Positions 1-6,169 of a stretch of 6,763 nucleotides of DNA are shown one piece after another. The notes under the pieces were generated by a model. That model worked only from the letters and a program-made list of their open reading frames with translations, was not told the origin of the DNA and ran no database searches. The stretch is from assembly GCA_016201185.1 (NCBI GenBank), contig JACQDG010000243.1, forward strand, positions 1 to 6,763, given 5' to 3'. The position numbers were made by a program, and so were the translations under genes. Position 1 is the first letter of the stretch, and each line of letters opens with the position of its first letter. The DNA comes from Acidobacteriota bacterium (lineage in GTDB: Bacteria; Acidobacteriota; Terriglobia; Bryobacterales; JACQDG01).

Positions 1-1265
1 ATCTCCTTCAGCCGCTGGGCGATGATCTTCTCCTCTCCCGGCTTCAGCGTGTTCGACACGATCGAGAACAGGCGGGCCGGCTCGCTCGAGCGGGGCTGCT
101 CCTTGAGCGGCGGCGGAGCGTCTGCTTTCACCATTTCGCGGTTGTCCCCGCCCATCACCTCGATCTGCGGCTCGCCCCGGCGCAGCGCCTCAACGCATTG
201 CTGCCGGGTCAGGCCGAAGGCCTTCTCGTCCCAGCGCACCGCGGCGTGCGGCACCTCGTTGCCGACCTGGCGGTAGTACACCTCGGCTTCCACGCCGGGG
301 ATGGCCGCCACAACCTTCACGATGTGCTGCATGCGCGCTTCCCACGCCCGGCAATCGGGCTGGTAGTCGCGCTTCGAGGACCACTCCACCGCCGCCCACA
401 CGCCGATGATCTCTTCCTTGCCGACTTTCATGGGCCGGCAGATGGAGCCTTCGTAGGGCGAGCCGTTGCGCAGCGCGGCCTCGATCAGGTCCTTGCGACC
501 GAACAGGAGTCCGGTGCACTGCGGCCCGAACAGGCCCTTGCCGCCGCTGACGCAAAACAGGTCCGGCCCGAGGCTCGCCAGAAATCGCAGGCGCTCAAAA
601 GGAGGACACAGGGCCGCCGCATCCAGCAGGAACGGCACGGCCCGCCGCCTGCAAACGGCGATGGCCTCTTCGAGCTTCACCGGTCCCGTGTCGCCGAATT
701 CGTACTCCATCATGGCCGTCTTATCGCCGATGGCCGCCTCCAGTCCGGCCAGGCTGTTGACGACCACCAGCCTGGCGCCGGCCAGAGCAATGCCCCGGTC
801 CCAGACGCTGCGATGCGTAAGGATCACCTCGTTCCTCATGCCCTCGGTGTCGGGCAGACGGGAGATCTTCTCCGGATCGGTCCCGGCGATGCAGCCGGCG
901 GTAGCCTGCGCGATGCAGGCGGCCGCGCCGCTAGATACCATCGCGGATTCGGTTCCCGCGAAGCGGGCCAGCCGCGCCCCGACGGCCTTTTGCAACTCGA
1001 CGATTTCCACGAAGTGCTCCGATGCCCGTTCCATGGCGCGGTGCACTTCCGGGGGCATGAGCGTGCCGGAATAGAACGTGGCCACACCGCGTCCATTGAT
1101 CAGCGTGCGCACGCCCAGCTCGGCGTAAATGCTCTCCGACGCCGGGTTGGTTTTCGAGGCGGGCGCGGCGCTTCCCGCGGTGGCGCCCAGGCCGCCGAGC
1201 CAGGGGCTGATTCCGGCGGTTTGCAAGAACGCTCGCCGGTTCCAGGTGAATCCGTTGGTTTTCAT
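1..1265 (-). CDS. Tat-exported SelA-like PLP-dependent enzyme (aminotransferase class V fold), C-terminus beyond window
   Basis: At least 421 residues are visible with no stop before base 1, so the C-terminus is outside the window. The start at 1265 has a strong AAGGAGG ribosome site at 1272-1278, six bases away. Residues 9-15 read NRRAFLQ, a twin-arginine motif, followed by a weakly hydrophobic Gly/Ala-rich stretch to about residue 36. This predicts Tat export of a folded, cofactor-loaded enzyme. The fold begins near residue 44. LMPPEV (69-74), VSSGAAA (110-116, PLP phosphate loop), RLPDT (136-140), LLDAAA with Asp215 (pyridine nitrogen) and SGGKGLFGPQ with Lys243 (Schiff-base lysine) match the SelA / D-glucosaminate-6-phosphate ammonia-lyase-like family. 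An exported protein is unlikely to be the tRNA-dependent selenocysteine synthase. Lyase, racemase or aldolase chemistry on an amino acid or amino sugar is possible; the substrate cannot be read from sequence. It diverges from the gamma-glutamyltransferase-family gene. Confidence 0.88.
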   Translation of the reverse strand, partial: MKTNGFTWNRRAFLQTAGISPWLGGLGATAGSAAPASKTNPASESIYAELGVRTLINGRGVATFYSGTLMPPEVHRAMERASEHFVEIVELQKAVGARLARFAGTESAMVSSGAAACIAQATAGCIAGTDPEKISRLPDTEGMRNEVILTHRSVWDRGIALAGARLVVVNSLAGLEAAIGDKTAMMEYEFGDTGPVKLEEAIAVCRRRAVPFLLDAAALCPPFERLRFLASLGPDLFCVSGGKGLFGPQCTGLLFGRKDLIEAALRNGSPYEGSICRPMKVGKEEIIGVWAAVEWSSKRDYQPDCRAWEARMQHIVKVVAAIPGVEAEVYYRQVGNEVPHAAVRWDEKAFGLTRQQCVEALRRGEPQIEVMGGDNREMVKADAPPPLKEQPRSSEPARLFSIVSNTLKPGEEKIIAQRLKE

Positions 1266-1289
1266 AGCGTGCCTCCTTCCGTTGCTCGC

Positions 1290-1295
1290 ATTATA
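1290..1295 (-). promoter_or_regulatory. -10 box for the SelA-like gene
   Basis: The minus strand reads a perfect TATAAT here. Transcription would start near 1283, giving a leader of about 17 bases that carries the AAGGAGG site. The hexamer 17 bases upstream (1313-1318, AGGAAT on the minus strand) is a poor -35 and lies in the loop and right arm of the hairpin repeat, so an activator or a weak promoter is likely. Called from sequence pattern only. Confidence 0.5.
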
Positions 1296-1304
1296 CGCCT
1301 TGTA

Positions 1305-1326
1305 GGACAGGCATTCCTGCCTGTCC
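1305..1326. repeat. Hairpin (REP-like) palindrome between divergent promoters
   Basis: GGACAGGCA (1305-1313) and TGCCTGTCC (1318-1326) are perfect 9-bp inverted arms around a TTCC loop. It lies in the space between the divergent SelA-like and gamma-glutamyltransferase-family genes, about 20 bp from each TATAAT box. Read on the plus strand, the element and its flanks encode VGQAFLPV. From memory, similar peptides appear as spurious translated tails in acidobacterial and planctomycete annotations, which suggests a dispersed intergenic repeat. It is present only once in this window, so the repeat status cannot be proven here. It could instead be an operator. Confidence 0.6.
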
Positions 1327-1331
1327 GGGAC

Positions 1332-1340
1332 TGCTATAAT
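1332..1340 (+). promoter_or_regulatory. Extended -10 promoter for the gamma-glutamyltransferase-family gene
   Basis: TGCTATAAT is a perfect -10 hexamer (1335-1340) with the TGn extension, which can replace a good -35. The hexamer 17 bases upstream (CATTCC, 1312-1317) is poor and overlaps the hairpin repeat. A start near 1347 would leave a leader of only about 14 bases before the ATG at 1361, beginning right at the ribosome site. Confidence 0.5.
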
Positions 1341-1346
1341 CCTGCC

Positions 1347-1352
1347 GGGGGA
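1347..1352 (+). promoter_or_regulatory. Ribosome binding site deciding the start at 1361
   Basis: GGGGGA ends 8 bases before the ATG at 1361 but only 2 bases before the in-frame GTG at 1355. The spacing favours the ATG, which shortens the protein by two residues compared with the GTG start. Confidence 0.5.
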
Positions 1353-1360
1353 TTGTGCCG

Positions 1361-3202
1361 ATGCGACGGTTCCGCTTCTACACGCTGATCCTGGTGGTCG
1401 TCGCCGCGCTGGTGGCCAGCTTGCCGTCGCCTTCGCAGCGGAGTCCGGAGCTGCTGCGGCCGCTGCGGCCTCTGGTGCGCGGCAGCCGCGGGGCCGTTGC
1501 CGCCGGCACCCCCCTGGTGACGGAGGCCGGCATGCGGATGTTTCACGCCGGCGGCAACGCTGTCGATGCCGGCGTGGCCGCCCTATTCGCCGGCGCCGTG
1601 GTCGAGTATTCCCATTACGGCTTCGGCGGGGAAGCGCCCATATTGATCCGCACCCGCGACGGCCAGGTGTTCTCGATTGCCGGCGTGGGTACCGCTCCCC
1701 GGCTGGCCACCGCAGAGTTCTTCCGCAAGCGAAGGCCGGGCATTGAGGAGTTGCGCGGCCTGGCCGACGAAGGCCCCATTCCCTCCACCGGCCTGCTCCC
1801 GGCGTTGGTCCCCGGCATGGTGGACGCCGGGCTGGTGGCGCTGGAAAGATTCGGCACCAAGAGCTTTGCCGAGGTGGTCCAGCCGGCCCTCGAGCTCGCT
1901 GACGGAGGGCCCATTGACGAGATGCGCAGCGGATCCATCGCCCGCTCCGTGCGCTTCTTCCAGCACTGGCCGACCTCGCAGCATGTGTTTCTCCCCAACG
2001 GCCACTTGCCGCGGCCCGGCGAGATCTTCCGCCAGCCCGACCTGGCGCGGACGCTGCGCGCCATGGCGGCCGCCGAGAAGGCCGCCCGGCAGAAAGGAGA
2101 CCGCGCGGGCGGCCTGGAGGCGGTGCGGAACTACTTCTACCGCGGCGAGATCGCTCGCAAGATCGACGCCTTCTCGCGCGAGAACAACGGCCTGCTCCGC
2201 TACGAGGACATGGCCGCCTTCCACCTCGATCCGGAACAGCCCCTGCACACCACCTACAAGGAATACGAGGTTTACAAGAACGGCTTCTGGACCCAGGGAG
2301 CGGTGATGCTGGAGGCGCTGAACCTGCTGGAAAGGTTTGACCTAGCGGCCATGCGCCACAACTCGGCCGAGTATCTGCACACCCTGGTCGAGGCGCTGAA
2401 GCTGGCCTACGCCGACCGCGATAGCTATTACGCCGATCCGAAGTTCGTCCCGCCCCCCATGGAGTTGCTCAGTAAGAAGTATGCGGAGGCTCGGGCGAAG
2501 CTGATCGACCCGGCCGTGGCTTCCACGGATTTCCGCCCCGGCGAGATCGCCCTCCGCCCGCCCGTCCACCCGTCGCACTATCCCGGGCCGAAGGCCGGCA
2601 TCAGCGACGCGCTCGCTGCCCGCGACACCACGTGCCTCAACGTCATGGACCGTGACGGCGTGGTGTTTTCCGCCACGCCCTCCGGCGCCTGGCTGCCTTC
2701 CGTCATCGCCGGCGACACCGGCATTCCGCTCACCCAGCGCGGCCAGAGCTTCCTGGTGATAGAAGGCCACCCGAATGTGATAGAGCCCGGCAAGCGCCCG
2801 CGTATCACGCTTTCGCCCACCCTGGTCACCCGCCACGGCCAAGCCTACCTGGCGCTCTCCACCCCCGGCGGCGACAACCAGGACCAGAGCCTGCTGCAGA
2901 TTCTGCTGAACGTGATCGAGTTCGGCTGGAACCCGCAAGTGGCCGTGGAGGCGCCGCGCTTCCAGACCCGCCACCTGGTTTCGAGCTTCGACGTCCACGC
3001 TATGTACTCCAACAGCCTGCTGCTCGACGAGCGCATCTCCGATGCGGTTTACAAGGAGCTGGCGGCTCGTGGCCACAAAGTGGAGCGCCGTGCTGCCTGG
3101 CAGAACGGCGCTGCGCCGACGGCGATCCGGTTCTTGGCCGACAGCGGGGTGCTCGAAGCTGCCGCCGATCCCTACGGCATGCGCTACGCGGATGCGTGGT
3201 AG
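1361..3202 (+). CDS. Gamma-glutamyltransferase family protein (exported Ntn hydrolase)
   Basis: This 613-residue protein belongs to the gamma-glutamyltransferase family (E. coli Ggt is 580). The family hydrolyses or transfers gamma-glutamyl groups, typically from glutathione, and matures by self-cleavage. Residues 1-20 (MRRFRF, then a run of Leu/Val/Ala) form a signal peptide or anchor, so the enzyme probably acts in the periplasm. The AGGNAVDAG motif (63-71) starts the conserved fold. Thr423 in DTTCLN is the expected cleavage site and nucleophile. The predicted small subunit, 423-613, is 191 residues, close to the 190 of E. coli. STPGGDNQDQ (500-509) supplies the Gly-Gly oxyanion region (503-504). 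The usual TTH after the cleavage point is TTC, the MDDF loop and SSM motif are absent, and the arginine before the AP motif that binds the glutamyl carboxylate in E. coli is not seen. These traits recall the YwrD-like / acylase-like branch, so the true substrate may not be glutathione. Confidence 0.9.
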   Translation: MRRFRFYTLILVVVAALVASLPSPSQRSPELLRPLRPLVRGSRGAVAAGTPLVTEAGMRMFHAGGNAVDAGVAALFAGAVVEYSHYGFGGEAPILIRTRDGQVFSIAGVGTAPRLATAEFFRKRRPGIEELRGLADEGPIPSTGLLPALVPGMVDAGLVALERFGTKSFAEVVQPALELADGGPIDEMRSGSIARSVRFFQHWPTSQHVFLPNGHLPRPGEIFRQPDLARTLRAMAAAEKAARQKGDRAGGLEAVRNYFYRGEIARKIDAFSRENNGLLRYEDMAAFHLDPEQPLHTTYKEYEVYKNGFWTQGAVMLEALNLLERFDLAAMRHNSAEYLHTLVEALKLAYADRDSYYADPKFVPPPMELLSKKYAEARAKLIDPAVASTDFRPGEIALRPPVHPSHYPGPKAGISDALAARDTTCLNVMDRDGVVFSATPSGAWLPSVIAGDTGIPLTQRGQSFLVIEGHPNVIEPGKRPRITLSPTLVTRHGQAYLALSTPGGDNQDQSLLQILLNVIEFGWNPQVAVEAPRFQTRHLVSSFDVHAMYSNSLLLDERISDAVYKELAARGHKVERRAAWQNGAAPTAIRFLADSGVLEAAADPYGMRYADAW

Positions 3203-3251
3203 CCGAATGAGCGGAAATGAGCTTGGAAATTAACGAGGTCTCGCCTGCACG

Positions 3252-3617
3252 ATGTCCCGTTATCGTATCCACTACCTGAAAGAGTCGCAACGGTCGCACG
3301 TTCGCAACGCTCCGCCCGTACCGGGCCCCGTTAGGCTGAAGATGAAGGACTATCAGCCGGGCGGGACAATCGAAGCCGCCACGCCCTACGCCGCCTGGAA
3401 GCAATTGCGTAAGCAAGAGGGGGAAACGTGCCCGATCCAGGTGGGCGATGCGCTCGAGACCGACACCGGCGCTCTTCTGGTGTGCCGGTACGTGGGGTTT
3501 GAGCCGGCCGAGTGGTTCGTGCCGGAGCCGCCTCCGGCGGCGCCTGCTCCGCAAGCCGGCTCTCAGACTGTCCCGCCCGCTGCTACGCAGGGCCAGGCTC
3601 CGCCGGCGAGTGGTTGA
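3252..3617 (+). CDS. Conserved-looking short protein of unknown function with Pro/Ala-rich tail
   Basis: The 121-residue product has no signal peptide or membrane segment. A basic, aromatic N-terminus (MSRYRIHYLKES) leads into a compact part with KDYQPGG (32-38), PYAAWKQL (45-52) and VGDALETDTGALLVCRYVGF (64-83). A low-complexity Pro/Ala/Gln tail follows from about residue 91. The structured core looks like a real small domain; from memory, similar short proteins occur unnamed in acidobacterial genomes, but I cannot give a function. It begins 49 bp after the gamma-glutamyltransferase-family gene on the same strand, so co-transcription is possible. The ribosome site is poor (GAGG at 3235-3238, 13 bases away). 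Its last 35 bp overlap the end of the convergent LysR gene. Confidence 0.7.
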   Translation: MSRYRIHYLKESQRSHVRNAPPVPGPVRLKMKDYQPGGTIEAATPYAAWKQLRKQEGETCPIQVGDALETDTGALLVCRYVGFEPAEWFVPEPPPAAPAPQAGSQTVPPAATQGQAPPASG

Positions 3618-4503
3618 CGCCGTCAATGAAATGCCAGCGCACCGTCGCCAGAAATGCCTCCGCTACCGGGCAGATGTACTTCTGGCGGTGGTAGATCAGG
3701 CCCAGCTCGCGGTAGATACGCTCTCCTTCTAAGGGAATCAGCCGCAGGGTTCCAGCCGCGTGCTCGGCCTGGGCAAAGGCCCGGCTGATGAGCGTGACGC
3801 CCATGCCTGTGGCGACGAACTTTTTGATCGTTTCGACGCTGGCCAGCTCCATGGAAATCTTGACCCGGTCCTGGAAGCGCCGCAGGTGGCGGTCAAGCTG
3901 GTGGCGGGTCTGACCCGTCTTGGGATAGAGCAGCGGGTATTTCACCACCTCCTCCAGGTTCGCCGCCGGCCGGCCTGCCAGCGGATGGTTGGGAGGCGCC
4001 AGCACGGCCATCTCGTCCCGGTGAATGGGAAGCACGTGCAGGTGAGGGTGCTTGAAGGGCAGCGTCACCACGCCGAAATCGACCGTGTTCTCCAGAACCT
4101 TCTCGATGATTTTGCGCGAGAAGTTGCGCACGATGTCCAGCCGAACATCCGGGTAATCCCGCTTGAACTGCAGGATCATGACCGGCAGAATGTAGAGCAC
4201 GGTGGCTTCGTTGGCGGCGATCGCCAACTTGCCCCGGGGGCGCTGGCGCATGGTTTCCAGCTCGGCCAGCGCCGCGGTTCGCAGTTCCCGCAGCCGCTCG
4301 CCGTACCGCAGGAGGATTCTGCCGCCAGGGGTCAGCTCGACCCGCCGGGCGTGGCGTACAAACAGCGGCTGGCCGCACTCCTTCTCCAGCAACCGGACCT
4401 GCGTGCTGATCGCCGGCTGTGTGCGAAACAGCCGCTGTGCCGCGCGGGAAAAGCTTCCCGAGTGCGCCACCTCTACGAAGGTCGCGATCTGCTCCAGATC
4501 CAT
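3583..4503 (-). CDS. LysR-type transcriptional regulator (paralog of the regulator at 4567-5460)
   Basis: The 306-residue product has the standard LysR length. The N-terminal winged helix-turn-helix (about 1-60) includes FVEVAHSGSFSRAAQRL and the recognition helix TQPAISTQ (28-35). A linker helix runs to about 90. The C-terminal periplasmic-binding-protein-like effector domain starts near GKLAIAANEAT and contains MELASVETIKKF, then GMGVTLISR, the co-inducer cleft pattern of the CysB/CbbR-like side of the family. Over its length it matches the product of the divergent neighbour at roughly 40-45% identity by eye. The start at 4503 aligns MDLEQ with MDFDQ of the paralog; no strong ribosome site is present. 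Such proteins bind DNA as tetramers and often repress their own gene while activating a divergent one. The effector and target are unknown. Its stop lies inside the convergent small gene. Confidence 0.93.
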   Translation of the reverse strand: MDLEQIATFVEVAHSGSFSRAAQRLFRTQPAISTQVRLLEKECGQPLFVRHARRVELTPGGRILLRYGERLRELRTAALAELETMRQRPRGKLAIAANEATVLYILPVMILQFKRDYPDVRLDIVRNFSRKIIEKVLENTVDFGVVTLPFKHPHLHVLPIHRDEMAVLAPPNHPLAGRPAANLEEVVKYPLLYPKTGQTRHQLDRHLRRFQDRVKISMELASVETIKKFVATGMGVTLISRAFAQAEHAAGTLRLIPLEGERIYRELGLIYHRQKYICPVAEAFLATVRWHFIDGVNHSPAEPGPA

Positions 4504-4566
4504 GATCTCTGTTGCGGCACTTCCCTTACTGCATCATAATTGTTTCACAGCGCCCCGGGCTTTTCT
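4504..4566. promoter_or_regulatory. Shared divergent control region of the LysR pair
   Basis: The 63 bp between the two start codons hold an A/T-rich core in GC-rich DNA. On the plus strand TTGCGG (4512-4517) and CATAAT (4535-4540), spaced 17 bp, form a plausible weak promoter for the rightward regulator. On the minus strand TATGAT (4533-4538) is a -10-like hexamer overlapping it. An imperfect dyad from TG at 4530 to CA at 4547 (six of nine base pairs matched) spans both and could be a LysR operator, although a textbook T-N11-A box with symmetric arms is not clear. Confidence 0.4.
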
Positions 4567-5460
4567 ATGGATTTCGATCAGTTTCGGTCCTTCGTGGAAG
4601 TCGCCCGGCTGAGGAACTTCTCCCGCGCTGGCGGCAAGCTAGGGCTCACCCAGCCCGCCATCAGCACCCAGATCCGGCATCTGGAAGAGGAATTGGGTGT
4701 GAAGCTGTTCGACCGCATCGGCAAGAAGGTCTTTCTCACCCAGCCCGGCGTATTGCTGCTCGACCACGCCGGCAAGATCCTCAACGTGCAGAAAGAGGAT
4801 CTGCAGGCCCTCCGCGACTTGCTGCCGACGCCGGCCGGCCACCTCATCCTGGGCGCCACGGAAGCCAGTTGTCTCTATCTGCTGCACAAGGTCTTCGCCG
4901 CTTTCAAAAAGCGGTATCACGATGTCAAGATCACCGTCTACCGCAACTTCACCACCAAGATCGTCCAGAAGCTGCTCGAAGATTCTCTCGACCTCGGTTT
5001 TGTGAGCCTGCCGGTGAACGTGCGCGAGATCGCTACTGTTCCGCTGTTCCGTGAGCCGATCGACGTGGCCGTCTGGCCGCAGCATCCGCTGGCCTCGCGG
5101 CAAAGCGTGACCCTGGAGGAGATCCGGCATTATCCGTGGATCTTTCCCAAGGCCAGCCGGACGCGCCAGGCGCTGGACGAGTTGTTTCGCAACAACCCGG
5201 TTCACGTCACCATGGAGCTGTCGGGGGTCGAGACGATCAAGAAATTCATCGGCATCGGGCTGGGCATTTCGCTGCTCAGCCGGAGCTACGCCAGCGCCGA
5301 AGTCAAGGCGGGCCTGCTGAAGCTGATCCCGCTTTCCGAGCCCCGTCTGGAACGGCAGCTCGGCCTGGCCTACCGCACCGACCGGTATCTTTCCCGCTCC
5401 GCCCAGGCCTTCATCGAGCTTGCGAAGAAGCATTTCGGCCGGGGAAGCGCGCCGGCCTGA
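4567..5460 (+). CDS. LysR-type transcriptional regulator (paralog of the regulator at 3583-4503)
   Basis: The 297-residue product has the winged helix-turn-helix at the N-terminus (FVEVARLRNFSRAGGKL, then TQPAISTQ at 28-35, identical to its neighbour) and an effector-binding domain from about residue 92 with GATEASCLYLL, YRNFTTKIVQKLLED, MELSGVETIKKF and GLGISLLSR. The ATG at 4567 is chosen because MDFDQFRSF aligns with the start of the paralog and with normal LysR N-termini; an upstream TTG at 4540 would add nine residues that fit neither and would fall on the predicted -10. No clear ribosome site precedes the ATG. The two regulators are close enough to be duplicates, and mixed oligomers or mutual regulation are conceivable. 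No enzyme gene adjoins them to reveal the pathway. Confidence 0.93.
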   Translation: MDFDQFRSFVEVARLRNFSRAGGKLGLTQPAISTQIRHLEEELGVKLFDRIGKKVFLTQPGVLLLDHAGKILNVQKEDLQALRDLLPTPAGHLILGATEASCLYLLHKVFAAFKKRYHDVKITVYRNFTTKIVQKLLEDSLDLGFVSLPVNVREIATVPLFREPIDVAVWPQHPLASRQSVTLEEIRHYPWIFPKASRTRQALDELFRNNPVHVTMELSGVETIKKFIGIGLGISLLSRSYASAEVKAGLLKLIPLSEPRLERQLGLAYRTDRYLSRSAQAFIELAKKHFGRGSAPA

Positions 5461-5504
5461 GGTGCACACTAGCTCCCCACCAGCAGCCCCCGTTTTTTTA
5501 CCAG

Positions 5505-5534
5505 TTGTGTCCCGGGCTCCTTTCAGGGTAGAAC
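5505..5534 (+). promoter_or_regulatory. Possible promoter of the 2H phosphoesterase gene
   Basis: TTGTGT (5505-5510) and TAGAAC (5529-5534) are spaced 18 bp, with 3/6 and 4/6 matches to consensus. The 107-bp gap (5461-5567) also holds a T-run at 5493-5499 and an A-rich patch near 5532-5541. A weak candidate. Confidence 0.22.
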
Positions 5535-5567
5535 AAATAAAGGGGTTATGCTCTAGGGACTTCATCA

Positions 5568-6113
5568 ATGAACTTAACGGACTCCTACGCGATCGTGGCT
5601 TACGTAGCCGGCCCGATCGCGGATTGGGTGGATCGGCTACGAAAAGACTCAGAACCAGGGTGCCCGCACCACGCCCATATCACCATCCTTCCTCCGCGAC
5701 CGTTGGTCCGCGCCGCTCCCAGCGCGGCAATCGAGTTTGCCCGCCCACTGGTCTCCCAGTTTGAGCCCTTCCAGGTACGATTCGGATCGGTGGAAGCCTT
5801 CTATGACTCCCGGGTGATCTATCTTTCCATCTCAGCGGGGGCCTGCGAACTGCTGACCATGCACGATGTGCTGAACACCGGGCTGCTCGAGCAAACGGAG
5901 GTTTTCGACTACGTGCCTCATCTCACGTTGTGCCAGCAACTGCCGCAAGAACCCTGGGACCGGCTTCTGGAACCGTATCTCCGCCGTTGGCAGGAGCTCG
6001 ATGCCAGCCCGCCGATACGCATTGACGCCGTGACCTTCGTGCAGCAGCGCGCCGACGGCCGCTGGATCGACCTGGCCGAGCTGGGGTTGGGGCGCGTGCC
6101 GGCGGTCGGTTAG
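5568..6113 (+). CDS. 2H phosphoesterase superfamily protein (2'-5' RNA ligase family)
   Basis: This 181-residue cytoplasmic protein carries the two HxT motifs that define 2H phosphoesterases: HIT at 37-39, within HAHITIL, and HLT at 118-120, within YVPHLTL. The two histidines act together on 2',3'-cyclic or 2'-5'-linked phosphates in characterised relatives (LigT/ThpR, cyclic phosphodiesterases). The spacing of about 80 residues and total length fit the family. The ATG at 5568 has an AGGGA ribosome site at 5555-5559, eight bases away. It follows the second LysR gene by 107 bp on the same strand and precedes the zinc-ribbon membrane protein by 56 bp, so it may be transcribed with the latter. 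Its substrate (RNA end, cyclic nucleotide or other) cannot be told from sequence. Confidence 0.85.
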   Translation: MNLTDSYAIVAYVAGPIADWVDRLRKDSEPGCPHHAHITILPPRPLVRAAPSAAIEFARPLVSQFEPFQVRFGSVEAFYDSRVIYLSISAGACELLTMHDVLNTGLLEQTEVFDYVPHLTLCQQLPQEPWDRLLEPYLRRWQELDASPPIRIDAVTFVQQRADGRWIDLAELGLGRVPAVG

Positions 6114-6145
6114 GGATTGCGGCGGTTCCCTCTTTCGGCGGGTGT

Positions 6146-6151
6146 TAAAAT
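6146..6151 (+). promoter_or_regulatory. Possible -10 box before the zinc-ribbon membrane protein gene
   Basis: TAAAAT differs from the consensus at one base and sits in a short A/T-rich stretch (6145-6160). No matching -35 is found at 16-18 bp; TTGCGG at 6117-6122 is 23 bp away. The implied leader would be about 12 bases. Confidence 0.2.
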
Positions 6152-6169
6152 TAAAGTAGAAGTCAACTG

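Noticed and set aside
1..1265. Annotation as selenocysteine synthase (selA)
   Set aside because: The Tat signal and the ammonia-lyase-like motifs argue against a tRNA-dependent cytoplasmic enzyme, and no selB or tRNA-Sec gene is present here.
1355..1360. GTG start for the gamma-glutamyltransferase-family gene
   Set aside because: Only two bases separate it from the ribosome site; the ATG at 1361 has normal spacing and starts with the basic n-region of the signal.
198..1388. Long plus-strand open frame (396 codons) opposite the SelA-like gene
   Set aside because: It is antisense to a clear PLP enzyme with recognisable motifs, has no family pattern, is rich in Arg/Gly/His/Pro as expected for GC-rich shadow frames, and runs through the promoter region.
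1583..3076. Two long minus-strand open frames (221 and 244 codons) inside the gamma-glutamyltransferase-family gene
   Set aside because: The sense strand encodes all expected family motifs. The antisense frames show no domain pattern and are a result of high GC at third positions.
4540..4566. Upstream TTG start for the second LysR gene
   Set aside because: It would add nine residues before the canonical MDFDQ start, lacks a ribosome site and overlaps the likely -10.
5437..5499. Possible terminator after the second LysR gene
   Set aside because: GGCCGG/CCGGCC arms (5437-5442, 5452-5457) end 35 bp before the T-run at 5493-5499, and no hairpin directly precedes the T-run, so this is not an intrinsic terminator by the usual criteria.
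6112..6131. AGGGA/TCCCT hairpin after the 2H phosphoesterase gene
   Set aside because: Only five base pairs with a ten-base loop and no proper T-run; probably chance.
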